Shown: piece by piece, positions 35,220 through 43,997 of the stretch
Numbering within the stretch: position 1 is the stretch's first letter
Layout: the number at the start of each line of letters is the position of its first letter
From: Anaerocolumna sp. AGMB13025
GTDB lineage: Bacteria; Bacillota; Clostridia; Lachnospirales; Lachnospiraceae
Direction of reading: 5' to 3'
Length of the DNA stretch: 64,000 nt
Assembly (NCBI RefSeq): GCF_029689925.1
Contig: NZ_CP121445.1
Location: forward strand, 6,444,501-6,508,500
Program-made: the position numbers and the translations under genes
Notes under the pieces: generated by a model
The model's input: only the letters and a program-made list of their open reading frames with translations
Database searches by the model: none
What the model was told of the DNA's origin: nothing

Positions 35220-35684
35220 TTATTCCTCCATTATGTTTATTTTAGAACGTAAACGGATAATTTCTTTCTTAATCCTACTGATCAATTCTTTTCTTTGTCC
35301 GTCATCTGGTCTTGTTGACTCATCAAATAATTCTTCATTAGACAGTTGATACACTGAACTTATTATTGGTGTATCTCCTGTGCGTCTTGGGTATAAATGC
35401 CAATGAAGATGTTGACAACCATTTCCAAGCAATTCATAGTTCATTTTTTCAGGCTTAAAAACATTAAAAACCGCCTCTGCCACCAGTGCCATTTCTTCAA
35501 GAAATTTTACTCTAAAGTTATGTTCTAAGTCATGTAATTCGGGACCATGTTGTTTACAGTTAAAAACTGTGTAACCCAAAAACCTCTGATACCAGCCTAA
35601 AATCACATATCCTGTTTCAAGCTCCATGATAAAATATGGATCATATAGTATGTTCTTATGATTTTCGCACATTTTGCAGCTCAT
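35220..35684 (-). CDS. HIT family protein
   Basis: The 154-residue protein carries the histidine-triad site QHLHWHLYPR (H-x-H-x-H) and a N-terminal CKMCENH zinc-like pair. HIT proteins hydrolyse or transfer nucleotidyl groups. Its ATG overlaps the nucleotidyltransferase stop codon by 4 bp (ATGA), with GAGGTTG upstream, indicating one operon. Confidence 0.9.
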   Translation of the reverse strand: MSCKMCENHKNILYDPYFIMELETGYVILGWYQRFLGYTVFNCKQHGPELHDLEHNFRVKFLEEMALVAEAVFNVFKPEKMNYELLGNGCQHLHWHLYPRRTGDTPIISSVYQLSNEELFDESTRPDDGQRKELISRIKKEIIRLRSKINIMEE

Positions 35685-36439
35685 CTGGCAACCTCCTCAT
35701 GTAACTCCTGATACCATTCTTTTGCTTCCTTCATTCTATTTTCCATATCCTCCAACGATTTCACTTGAATCAACTTTTCCAAACGATTAACAACATCAAG
35801 TGGCATGTGCCTTGATATATGGAGTAAATAATGATACGGATATAAGGGAGTAAACTTTAATCTCAATAGCATAACAAGCGGTTCAATTACAAACTTATTG
35901 TAATACGCGTAGCATTCTGCGAAAGTACCCCGGTTAATATACTTTCTTACACGGAGATGCTGACTATATCTATAATCACATTCCTGCATACAGATTTTTT
36001 TATTCTTGAGGATTTCCTGTTTGTCTGCCTCTTCAAATCTTATAACATCGTCTTTATCAAATATGACTAAGGCTCCCTCTACAATATCATTCTTAATGTA
36101 ATGATATTCTTTTCTGTCTCTTGAATGGAGCTGCCAGTTAAAATCCAATACTAAATAGGGACTTGAACCTTTTATGTGATATACAATCTGTCCAAGTTTC
36201 GGATGATCATTGCCGGTTTCGTCCCGCTCATCCAATTCCCCTAATTTTCTTAATGCCAGTTCAACATGTTCTAATGCATCCTTTACGTAATTATCCTCAA
36301 CATCAATCCAATAGTCAATATCTGAATATTCATCAGCATCTCCCATAGCAAAGGAACCCTCTATCCAGAATGCATATAGGTAAGGAAGCGGCTGAAGCTC
36401 AGTTTTAAGGGTTTCTGTTATATCTCTTTCTGTTATCAT
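35681..36439 (-). CDS. Nucleotidyltransferase domain protein
   Basis: The 252-residue protein has the polymerase-beta-like site WIEGSFAMGDADEYSDIDYW (G-S-x...D-x-D) and a helical C-terminal half, resembling aminoglycoside nucleotidyltransferases and other stand-alone members. GGAGGAC precedes the ATG. It is coupled to a HIT protein and a Cys-rich protein, which makes a shared nucleotide-transfer pathway possible but unproven. Confidence 0.85.
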   Translation of the reverse strand: MITERDITETLKTELQPLPYLYAFWIEGSFAMGDADEYSDIDYWIDVEDNYVKDALEHVELALRKLGELDERDETGNDHPKLGQIVYHIKGSSPYLVLDFNWQLHSRDRKEYHYIKNDIVEGALVIFDKDDVIRFEEADKQEILKNKKICMQECDYRYSQHLRVRKYINRGTFAECYAYYNKFVIEPLVMLLRLKFTPLYPYHYLLHISRHMPLDVVNRLEKLIQVKSLEDMENRMKEAKEWYQELHEEVAR

Positions 36440-36520
36440 GATGTCCTCCGATAAATTTCTGTTTCGCTATGTAATAAATTAATTTAGTGTTGGAATTGCA
36501 ATCACTTCACCGTTTGCCTA

Positions 36521-37651
36521 TTAAGGTAAGTCAGTAACGCCACAAAGATGCAAAAATTGCACAGCCCAAAAGGTCAAATCACATTCAAGGGCATATTTAC
36601 GTTTATAATCCGGTTCCAGGCGCACATCGGCATAAGGAGTCGGATATTCAAGGTTCTTTGGGGAATAGCGCTTGTTATGGGGCAAATCAAATCTCATTTT
36701 GAGTATACCATCACTTGTGAGAGCTTCTTCAATGCCTGTAATAGAATCCTTTATCACCCCCACGCGTTCGCCTACTCCAAGCATTGCAATTTCAGTCAGC
36801 AGCCGACGGTAAGTTAAGCTGTCAATTAAGTCTGCACGGAATGGTCGGATGGGGCTGTTTGACATATTAAGCGGAAAAGGAACGTAATAGGTAGAGCCAA
36901 TTTTAACATGAATAGGATTTGTGCCATGTAGAATTGTGTTATAATGATTCAGCGCATCAGCCATCAACATTATATTTTCTGGAGTTCTCCATGCGTTTGT
37001 ATAAGCCAGAGTCTCTAAATGGTATTGACACGGGAAGCTCGCATTTTCCTCTAGGTATGGGTAGTTACATTTTGCTTTGCTTTGGCGTATCTTGGTTATT
37101 TCATTGAGGGATGAGAGAGGTAATATGCTCTTAAAGGCTTCTAGGGCAATATTTTGAAAAGGTCTTACATACCCGTCATCACCATAGCCAAGCATGGCCT
37201 GCATGGTATAGATTAAAATCATCAGACAAAAGCCGCTGCTGATGCCCCGGAACCGATTTTCATATCGGACTGCTTCAGGCGGTATATACGAAAATTCTTT
37301 CCGCAAGGTTTCCTCATCACGCATAGCTGCTACGAAATTCACAACAATCGGGTGAGTTTTGGGTATCCCAAAGTAGGAGAGCAGCCGTGCAGCTGCTTCA
37401 CCATCCTGCAAAGGTGTTTCATGGAGTACCACACCCCGCCAGTTATCCCAGCTATGAGCCCCGCTGCCAATATATCCATTGGGCTTGATGTAACTTTGCA
37501 GTAACTTAAAATGGGGCGTTTGATAGATTTGCTCCAACAGGTTTTTTTCTTCTGGTTCCTTTAGATTGCCGAGAATTTCTTTCCGTAGTCTATATTGTAT
37601 CACTGGACCTGCGTTTTCCAGTAGAAAATCAATTGATTTTGAAATATTCAT
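36521..37651 (-). CDS. Hypothetical protein, 376 residues
   Basis: The product is a soluble, mostly helical protein with repeated aromatic and Gly/Trp-rich motifs (SGAHSWDNWRGVVLHETPL, then GYGDDGYVRPF), suggestive of an alpha/alpha toroid. I do not recognise a family with certainty. GGTGG precedes the ATG. It is an isolated gene in the array. Confidence 0.65.
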   Translation of the reverse strand: MNISKSIDFLLENAGPVIQYRLRKEILGNLKEPEEKNLLEQIYQTPHFKLLQSYIKPNGYIGSGAHSWDNWRGVVLHETPLQDGEAAARLLSYFGIPKTHPIVVNFVAAMRDEETLRKEFSYIPPEAVRYENRFRGISSGFCLMILIYTMQAMLGYGDDGYVRPFQNIALEAFKSILPLSSLNEITKIRQSKAKCNYPYLEENASFPCQYHLETLAYTNAWRTPENIMLMADALNHYNTILHGTNPIHVKIGSTYYVPFPLNMSNSPIRPFRADLIDSLTYRRLLTEIAMLGVGERVGVIKDSITGIEEALTSDGILKMRFDLPHNKRYSPKNLEYPTPYADVRLEPDYKRKYALECDLTFWAVQFLHLCGVTDLP

Positions 37652-37882
37652 AATAAACCACCGTTATTGTAAATAGTATGTACTCCTTGTACTCTTATAA
37701 TGGTTGTTAACCAAATATTATGGAACATTCTTTTAGAATTTAGTTATACTTATGAGTTTATTATAAGTCAGCTAAGCAAGTTACTGTTATACATCTGCAA
37801 GATAAAAGATTTCGAATGCCATTGCCAAGTCACAATTAACCTCTGAAATGACTACAGGAGCAGACACTCATAGGATACGGAT

Positions 37883-38359
37883 TTATTTAGCCGTATGATT
37901 GATAAAGTCAACTTCATACTGGGACTCACCGTATTTTTGTTCATTATCAATAATAGTTCCCTCTGTAAGGGTGATTCGCAGAACGATTGAAGTTTTATTA
38001 TCTTCGTCTCCAACTTCATCAAACCAATCGAAGATGCTTTTGAACTTCGCTCTAATTTCGGCATTCTTCTCATCTTTGACCCAACCAAGATTTTCGGCCG
38101 TACCTTGGAATGCATACCAGCCTAACCCACAGACGGACACCTCCGTGTTCTTCTCAATTTGCAGCATTTTATTCTTCTTTGCATCCGTAGATATGAAAAA
38201 TGCCCCATCTTCATAATAGGCGCAGACCATACGGACAGCAGGGCGGGGATTTCCCGATGCGTTAGGAGACAGTGCTATTGTACCAAGTGCAATCACTTCC
38301 TCTTTGCCATTTCCGCACCGCTCCTCCATTAGTTTCATTGCGTTTTCGTATTTGCTCAT
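37883..38359 (-). CDS. Pyridoxamine 5'-phosphate oxidase family protein
   Basis: The 158-residue protein has the split-barrel flavin-binding fold pattern: GTIALSPNASGNPRPAVRMV, then FFISTDAKKNKMLQIEKN and a C-terminal CGLGWYAFQGTAE-type strand. These proteins bind FMN or F420/heme-like cofactors. AAGGAG precedes the ATG. The 230-bp upstream gap (37652-37882 side) shows nothing clear. Confidence 0.86.
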   Translation of the reverse strand: MSKYENAMKLMEERCGNGKEEVIALGTIALSPNASGNPRPAVRMVCAYYEDGAFFISTDAKKNKMLQIEKNTEVSVCGLGWYAFQGTAENLGWVKDEKNAEIRAKFKSIFDWFDEVGDEDNKTSIVLRITLTEGTIIDNEQKYGESQYEVDFINHTAK

Positions 38360-38433
38360 TTTTTTCTTCTCCTTTAGTTGATGTCATCTATATTGTAATA
38401 AACCGAGCCACCTAATAAGTGCCCCAGGATATA

Positions 38434-39057
38434 TTATTCCAAACTCAGCCACAGCGCAGGACGAACTCCCCCACTGTTGTCACCCGTCAAAGGGTGAATC
38501 GTGTTACTGCTATACCGGAAGGTACCATTTCCCTGAATGCCTATATTGCCATCGCCGTGGATATAAACAGCTCTTTTATTATCACGCCCGGGGGAGCGAA
38601 GCCACCACCACCATACATACCCATCAAAGGTAGACCTTCGTTTGGTGTTGTTATCGTCTTTCTTTTGAAACCAGTATCGTTGTTTGGTGCTGCGGTTTTC
38701 AAGATTTTTACTGCTGTCACCGAAATATTTACTCACTGCTTCTTCTATACTTAGAAGAAATATGTAATCTTTGGTATCTTCCCCGCCTCTTGAACCGTAC
38801 CACTGATTGTCTTGATTTTGGTTTAATACCGGAAGGATTCTTGACTGTTCTGCCTGGGTGAATTTGTTATAAAACTCACCGTTAAGATATGTTCTTAGGG
38901 AGCAGTCAGCCCATGTCACCTCACCGGCATGATCATGATAGGGGTGTTGTTCAATTATGTATTCCGTTATAATCAGGGCTGCATTGCCTTGTACCTCAAG
39001 AACGCGCCACATATAACTGCCAAATGGCACGATTGAGCCAATGGAAAACGCTGTCAT
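38434..39057 (-). CDS. DUF6273-like C-type-lectin-fold protein
   Basis: The 207-residue protein has the pattern GSYMWRVLEVQGN, LRTYLNGEFYNKF and a Trp-rich end, GYVWWWWLRSPG, with GVRPALWLSLE at the C-terminus. This is the arrangement of DUF6273 proteins, related in fold to formylglycine-generating enzyme and to variable proteins of diversity-generating retroelements. No reverse transcriptase or template repeat is nearby. AAGGAG precedes the ATG. Confidence 0.78.
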   Translation of the reverse strand: MTAFSIGSIVPFGSYMWRVLEVQGNAALIITEYIIEQHPYHDHAGEVTWADCSLRTYLNGEFYNKFTQAEQSRILPVLNQNQDNQWYGSRGGEDTKDYIFLLSIEEAVSKYFGDSSKNLENRSTKQRYWFQKKDDNNTKRRSTFDGYVWWWWLRSPGRDNKRAVYIHGDGNIGIQGNGTFRYSSNTIHPLTGDNSGGVRPALWLSLE

Positions 39058-39142
39058 TCTTCTTCTCCTTGTATTATATAAGATTTCTTTCGTTCAGTTT
39101 CGATATTGGAAAGTAGTTGACCTCTTCCACAAACCAGGAGTT

Positions 39143-39550
39143 CTACTTCCAATTTGCACCCTTTATTTGTAAAGGAGTTCCCTCTTCCATGATTTCAAAT
39201 CCGTGCTTTTGATAAAATGAAACATTTTGTTTTTCATCAGGAACCACATCCACATATAGAAAATGTTCATAATCCTTTAAGAGCATCTTTAATAAAGTGG
39301 AAGCAATATGCTGCCCTTGATATTTCGGATTCACTAATAAACAATCAATGGTAGCCTGCCAAATACCATCATCTAATCCTCTAATTAGACCAATCAGTTT
39401 TTCACCCTCCCATGCTGAAATAACTCGGCTGGAATTTTCAAAAGCAATTTTTAACTTTTCCGGAAATTTTCCGGAATACCAATCGACAGATAAAAACAAT
39501 TCGCTTAACTGTTCTTGTGTAAAATTCTTTGTGTATTTAAACTCAAACAT
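39143..39550 (-). CDS. GNAT family N-acetyltransferase
   Basis: The 135-residue protein has CLLVNPKYQGQHIASTLLKML (acetyl-CoA loop) and VPDEKQNVSFYQKHGFE at the C-terminus. GAGGT precedes the ATG. Substrate unknown. Confidence 0.87.
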   Translation of the reverse strand: MFEFKYTKNFTQEQLSELFLSVDWYSGKFPEKLKIAFENSSRVISAWEGEKLIGLIRGLDDGIWQATIDCLLVNPKYQGQHIASTLLKMLLKDYEHFLYVDVVPDEKQNVSFYQKHGFEIMEEGTPLQIKGANWK

Positions 39551-39586
39551 TGTATACCTCTATGTATAGTAAACTATATCCATTAG

Positions 39587-40357
39587 TTAATTTGTACGAC
39601 TGTCATCCAATTCTTTCGCCTTTTTATATGCCCTGCCAAGAAATTCTTCCATTGATAATTTTTCATATCCCCAATTCATAGGTTCTAATGTGATTGCACC
39701 TTTATATCCTGTAAGTACTATTTTTTGCATAAGCCTTGACCAGTCTAAATTACCATCAAAAGGCAACTGATGTTGATTTCTCTGCCCACCATTATCATGT
39801 AAATGCAATGCCAACAAGCGATTTCCATATTTCCCTAATAAATCATCTTCACTTGCATAATTGGCATGATGACAGCTATCGTAACAGAAACCTATCTTCT
39901 TAGAATTGACCGTGTTAAAAACGTAAGCTAAATTATGAATGTTTTCTAGATTTTCAAAGGCAACCTTAACATTGAATTCTTCTGCTTGATTTGTTATCTT
40001 TTTAACTCTTTCCATCCCTAATTTATTAATTGGATACCGATCACTTGGTAAATGTATGACCATTGTTGGTATATGAAATTCTGAACAATCTTTTATACAT
40101 TGTAAATAACACTGAAATACCCTTTCTCCATCCAGATTATTCAAGGAAAAATTATTCTGTTCCTGGACGGGTGTATGTATATTTTCTATAAATAATCCTG
40201 TGTTTCTTGCATATTCCACGCTATTTCGGTAATCCGTTCCTCTTCCAAACCCCTCACTCCACCATAGCATTACAGTATCAAAACCAGCCTCTTTTATGAG
40301 TTTATATCTATCTTTGATAGATACGTCATAACCGAACCAGTCATAAATTCCTAACAT
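39587..40357 (-). CDS. Sugar phosphate isomerase/epimerase (AP endonuclease family 2 fold)
   Basis: The 256-residue TIM-barrel protein has NLENIHNL..., FCYDSCHHANY, HLHDNGG and ALTLEPMNW-like strands with the metal-binding His, Asp and Glu residues of xylose-isomerase-like enzymes. GGAGG precedes the ATG at 40357; an ATG at 40408 is upstream in frame but lacks a site. Confidence 0.88.
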   Translation of the reverse strand: MLGIYDWFGYDVSIKDRYKLIKEAGFDTVMLWWSEGFGRGTDYRNSVEYARNTGLFIENIHTPVQEQNNFSLNNLDGERVFQCYLQCIKDCSEFHIPTMVIHLPSDRYPINKLGMERVKKITNQAEEFNVKVAFENLENIHNLAYVFNTVNSKKIGFCYDSCHHANYASEDDLLGKYGNRLLALHLHDNGGQRNQHQLPFDGNLDWSRLMQKIVLTGYKGAITLEPMNWGYEKLSMEEFLGRAYKKAKELDDSRTN

Positions 40358-40420
40358 GAATAAATTCCTCCAAATTCTTAGCTTGCTTATTTTATAGATT
40401 ATTTCCATATCAACAATCAG

Positions 40421-40672
40421 CTAATTATCTATTCTCTCCCCATGAATACTTACCCTCCCGCTATCGGGGCATTTCATATCAAACTGCGGAGAACGAATAT
40501 TTCCATAATCTAAATCCGCTCCATTTTGTATTGCGTAAATTAGCGGATACATGCAATTCCACAATTCATGGCAAATTGGCGGGCACAAGTCCTCAATTAT
40601 AAATATATCGCCTTTTTTACAATAACCACCTCTGCATTTACTCTCTGTCACCGTTAACTTTACTTTTGGCAT
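40421..40672 (-). CDS. TIGR04076 family protein
   Basis: The 83-residue protein starts MPKVKLTVTESKCRGGYCKK and contains LCPPICHELWNCMYPLIYA and a C-terminal KCPDSGRVSIHGE, the pattern of the small Cys-rich TIGR04076 family. The start is ATG 40672 after GGAG. Its first codons lie in a 158-bp repeat shared with 41748-41905, where a broken copy of its 5' end survives. Confidence 0.85.
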   Translation of the reverse strand: MPKVKLTVTESKCRGGYCKKGDIFIIEDLCPPICHELWNCMYPLIYAIQNGADLDYGNIRSPQFDMKCPDSGRVSIHGERIDN

Positions 40673-40763
40673 TCTAATTCTCCGTTTCATGTTATCCTAT
40701 GTTTTCTAAAAGCCACATACGAACTGTTTCTGCATCCTCCTTTTCCATAAAGGGATGTTCACT
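40606..40763. repeat. 158-bp direct repeat, copy A
   Basis: This copy holds the 5' end of the TIGR04076 gene and, behind it, an intact last 21 codons of a hydrolase (EHPFMEKEDAETVRMWLLEN). It aligns with 41748-41905 at a constant offset of 1142 bp without gaps. The BAAT-like gene lies between the copies and its stop codon TGA (40761-40759) is formed by repeat sequence read in another frame. Confidence 0.85.
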
Positions 40764-41664
40764 GCTTGATCTCTGGTATTTTATTATTTTCCTTATAAAA
40801 TATTTTTTTCAGAAATTCTAATGTTACTCTCTCCATCTCTTTTCGTTCCTGCATGCATTCCTCCTGGTGCTGGCGTTCAGACCGAAACAGTATGCGCAGC
40901 AACTTAAGCGATTTTTTTTCAGTCATTGGCAAAAGAAAATGGCTCATATAATTAAACGAAATATGTTGTACTTCATATGAGAAATGATTCACCGCAAGCC
41001 GTTCTTTAATTTTTTTAGCATATATATCACAAGGCCATACCGTATCCGCTTGGGTAGACATCAATAGAATCGATCCATGAATTTGTTCTACTGGAATGAC
41101 GGATTCTTCTGTAACATTTTTATCCCTGTTTATAGACATCAAAGAAAACTGTTTCTCAATCAATAACATTTTTAACTTACTGATTATTCGGGTTTTATAT
41201 GGTGTAAACGAGAGTTCTCTTCCTTTATAGCTCCAGCAGGAATTACCAGCAGGTCTTTTTTTAGCCAGTCCCTCACTGATAAAGTATGATGGCACTCTGG
41301 CAATAACACCGGTAATATCCGATATGACAGCTGATGCATATAATGCATATTCCGATCCTTTGGATATTCCATCTACGACAATCTTACTGTAACCACCCTT
41401 TTTAAGCCAGTCTACAGCTCGTTCCATGTATTCGACCGGCACTTTGGAGAGGGATTTATTCGTATGCCTGGTGTGGAATAATCCGAGTGCCAGAGTCGAA
41501 TACCCCAGCCCCTGATAATACAATCCCATTCTCCTACCTGCACCCAATCCTCCCTCAGAACCTGATATGAAAATAATTACATTTTCCTTTTGTTGTGTTG
41601 GATAAAATATACCATCAAACCCCTCATTAGTTACGGACGTTATTATCGGTATTAACATTTTCAT
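40759..41664 (-). CDS. BAAT-like alpha/beta hydrolase (acyl-CoA thioesterase/acyltransferase type)
   Basis: The 301-residue protein has the alpha/beta hydrolase elbow VDGISKGSEYALY (Ser nucleophile), the ISGSEGGLGAG oxyanion region and MSHFLLP carrying the likely His, the C-terminal-domain pattern of bile-acid-CoA:amino acid acyltransferase/thioesterase-like proteins. GGAAGG precedes the ATG. It is flanked by the 158-bp repeat, a sign of recent insertion. Substrate unknown. Confidence 0.82.
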   Translation of the reverse strand: MKMLIPIITSVTNEGFDGIFYPTQQKENVIIFISGSEGGLGAGRRMGLYYQGLGYSTLALGLFHTRHTNKSLSKVPVEYMERAVDWLKKGGYSKIVVDGISKGSEYALYASAVISDITGVIARVPSYFISEGLAKKRPAGNSCWSYKGRELSFTPYKTRIISKLKMLLIEKQFSLMSINRDKNVTEESVIPVEQIHGSILLMSTQADTVWPCDIYAKKIKERLAVNHFSYEVQHISFNYMSHFLLPMTEKKSLKLLRILFRSERQHQEECMQERKEMERVTLEFLKKIFYKENNKIPEIKQ

Positions 41665-41739
41665 ATATTTTTAACCTTCCTTTGTAATACTTTATCTTAC
41701 TTATGATACTTACCGTTGGAACATTTTTAATCCATCACT

Positions 41740-41829
41740 TGTAGAAACATCACCTTTTTTACAATAACCGCCTCTGCATTTACTCTATGTCACCGTTAAC
41801 TTAACTTTTGGCATTCTAATTCTCCATTT
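41740..41829 (-). pseudogene. Truncated TIGR04076 gene fragment
   Basis: The minus strand reads MPKVKLTVT, a TAG codon, then SKCRGGYCKKGD, after which similarity to the intact copy at 40421-40672 stops near 41745. It is a broken duplicate left by the 158-bp duplication. Confidence 0.8.
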
Positions 41830-41905
41830 CATGTTATCCTATGTTTTCTAAGAGCCACCTACGAACTGTTTCTGTATCCTCTTTCTCCATAAAGGGATGT
41901 TCACT
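41748..41905. repeat. 158-bp direct repeat, copy B
   Basis: This copy holds the last codons of the intact hydrolase gene (41834-42529) and, downstream, a decayed 5' end of the TIGR04076 gene: MPKVKLTVT, a TAG in place of Glu, SKCRGGYCKKGD. Unit B therefore keeps the hydrolase end, and unit A keeps the TIGR04076 gene. Confidence 0.85.
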
Positions 41906-42529
41906 ATTTTGAGAGATTGTCAGTTTACAGTCGTGTGCTTTCACAAATTTCTGAATCACTTCTACTGATTGCAGGTTGTCTTTTCCCCCATAAAGTATTG
42001 AAGTCGGGATGTCCCATTTTTTAATTGGATGTTTTTTTATGTACTGATAATAGTCCCAACGTAATAAATCAACAGGCGTCGGAATTTCTTTTTCCATATA
42101 TAACTTTTCCTCTGTTATATGAAACCAGCAAAACATTTGCTGAACAAGGTATTCCATATCTAACACCGGTGATTGGAAAAGACAGTTTATAAACTTTCTG
42201 TCTGCATATGCATTTAAGCTAAAGTATGCCCCAAGACTGCAAGCAAATAGCGAAACATCACTCCACCTTGAAAATGCATAATTACCAATCTCAGTAAGGT
42301 CGTGGATACCATTCCAGATGTCACAACGATAATCACTGTCTTTTCTTTCGCCATGTTCCGGCAAATCAAAACTAAGTGTTTGATAACCCTTTTTTTCAGC
42401 GATTTGTGCAAAACTCTCTGCCTGTTCTTTGCAGGACATTTTTCCGTGGACATGAATATATATCTTGTCTGACTTTTCTCCCCAAATAATAGCTGGGATC
42501 GTGTTAATTTTAATACTTTGTGTTTTCAT
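41834..42529 (-). CDS. Alpha/beta-fold hydrolase
   Basis: The 231-residue protein has VHGKMSCKEQAESF (oxyanion region), ACSLGAYFSLN (G/C-x-S-x-G nucleophile elbow), YGGKDNLQS (acid) and SEHPF (His). GGAGG places the start at ATG 42529; a TTG at 42541 is in frame. The same C-terminal codons appear as a remnant at 40695-40758. Confidence 0.87.
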   Translation of the reverse strand: MKTQSIKINTIPAIIWGEKSDKIYIHVHGKMSCKEQAESFAQIAEKKGYQTLSFDLPEHGERKDSDYRCDIWNGIHDLTEIGNYAFSRWSDVSLFACSLGAYFSLNAYADRKFINCLFQSPVLDMEYLVQQMFCWFHITEEKLYMEKEIPTPVDLLRWDYYQYIKKHPIKKWDIPTSILYGGKDNLQSVEVIQKFVKAHDCKLTISQNSEHPFMEKEDTETVRRWLLENIG

Positions 42530-42573
42530 GTTTGCCTCCAACTATTTAAAATATGTCCATTCCTTCTTGCTTA

Positions 42574-42960
42574 TTAAATAGCAATCCACCAACACACTCC
42601 AAATTTATCAATAACTGTCGCACAACATTTGCTCCACGGAACTTCCTGAATGGGATGAATAACAACACCGCCATTACTCAAAATATGAAAGGCATTATAA
42701 ACCGCTTCTTCGCTTCCCATCTCAAAAACATTAAAAGTCATTGTTTCCCATTTCATTTTGTGAACTATGTTTATGTCGCAAGGGTTTGCAGCTTCGCTTA
42801 ATGCTAAAAAACCTTCACCATTTACGGATAATTCACAGTGTTCATATTCTGTTTCGGCATTATTTTTCATTTCAAATGTAATTTCTGCGCCAAAGGCTTT
42901 GCAATAAATTTCTGCCGCCTCGAAACTATTTTTCACATAAACCTGAGTATAATTTTTCAT
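42574..42960 (-). CDS. VOC family protein (PhnB-like)
   Basis: The 128-residue PhnB-type protein starts MKNYTQVYVKNSFEAAEIYC and ends with DKFGVCWWIA. AGGAGG precedes the ATG at 42960. A decayed relative of its central part (YEHCELSVNGEGF) is found at 44600-44712. Confidence 0.85.
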   Translation of the reverse strand: MKNYTQVYVKNSFEAAEIYCKAFGAEITFEMKNNAETEYEHCELSVNGEGFLALSEAANPCDINIVHKMKWETMTFNVFEMGSEEAVYNAFHILSNGGVVIHPIQEVPWSKCCATVIDKFGVCWWIAI

Positions 42961-43062
42961 ATTTCCCTCCTGTACAATATAAATCATAATGTATTTACTT
43001 TTTCTTTAAAGTGACTGCTTGCAAATAATTATATAAGGATAATGACTCTCCACCAAATATCA

Positions 43063-43899
43063 TTATTTTTGCTTATCACAAAATTCTTGTATGATATTTA
43101 GTATTTTACTATCATAGAAATCATTCCCACCATGTGAATCGTTTCCTTCCAGTTCATAATAATAGACTTCATGGTGTGTATTACTAAGCTTATCATACAA
43201 TACCCTGCTATTTTCCACTGAAACAATTGGATCGTTTTCACTATGAAAAAGCAGGACAGGAGGAAGTTTCACATCGTTTGTAATATACCTCCCACAGGAA
43301 GCTTTTTCAGCAAGTTCTTCATTTCCTTCAATTTTGTCTATCCCAAGAAGTACTGTAGACGGACGAACCTTCATCCATGGTGGAAGCGGATCCTTTTCAC
43401 AAATCAATAGATCGGTAGAACCACTTTCCGAAATCACGCCTCGAATATTAGGTAACGTTTTGCATAATCCATGTGCATGAAAAAGAACCGACATCATGGC
43501 AACATGACCCCCTGACGAATTTCCCATTAAAAATATGCGATTCCTATCAAAATGAAATTGTTCTGCCTTAGCAGCTATAAATTCTAACGCATTACTCACA
43601 TCCTCAACCTGTGCCGGAAATACAGAAATATCTGATTCACGATATTCCAATACAGCAATCGCAAACCCCCGCTCCGCAAGTTTTGTAAACTTTGGAATAT
43701 CATTATATAGTTCCTGTTTATGCCAAGCTGAACCAGGAATTAAGAGTATAATTGGGAATGTTTCGTCTTGTTTCCATTCATCTTTATAGGGTAAGAGCAT
43801 CTGCAAATGTCTTTTGCAATAACCATAATCGTAGTACTCCCAATCTGGCGAATAAAGCCATTGTAAGTCTTGATTATTCACTACTAGTTTTGTTTTCAT
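43063..43899 (-). CDS. Alpha/beta hydrolase (BD-FAE/esterase-like)
   Basis: The 278-residue protein has IPGSAWHKQELYN (an HGG-like oxyanion position), LMGNSSGGHVAMM (nucleophile Ser), FHSENDPIVS (acid Asp) and ELEGNDSHGGND (His). This is the pattern of esterases related to acetyl-xylan or feruloyl esterases and acyl-peptide hydrolases. GAGAGG precedes the ATG. It has no signal peptide. Confidence 0.87.
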   Translation of the reverse strand: MKTKLVVNNQDLQWLYSPDWEYYDYGYCKRHLQMLLPYKDEWKQDETFPIILLIPGSAWHKQELYNDIPKFTKLAERGFAIAVLEYRESDISVFPAQVEDVSNALEFIAAKAEQFHFDRNRIFLMGNSSGGHVAMMSVLFHAHGLCKTLPNIRGVISESGSTDLLICEKDPLPPWMKVRPSTVLLGIDKIEGNEELAEKASCGRYITNDVKLPPVLLFHSENDPIVSVENSRVLYDKLSNTHHEVYYYELEGNDSHGGNDFYDSKILNIIQEFCDKQK

Positions 43900-43997
43900 A
43901 TGATTACCTCTCTGTATATAATTACAGGCTAAAGTATCTATCCACTTTTACAAAAACACAGAAAATATTTACTAACTTTATATGTAAAATTAATCAA

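Noticed and set aside
38434..39057. Complete diversity-generating retroelement
   Set aside because: Only the lectin-fold protein is present; there is no reverse transcriptase, template repeat or accessory gene in the window.
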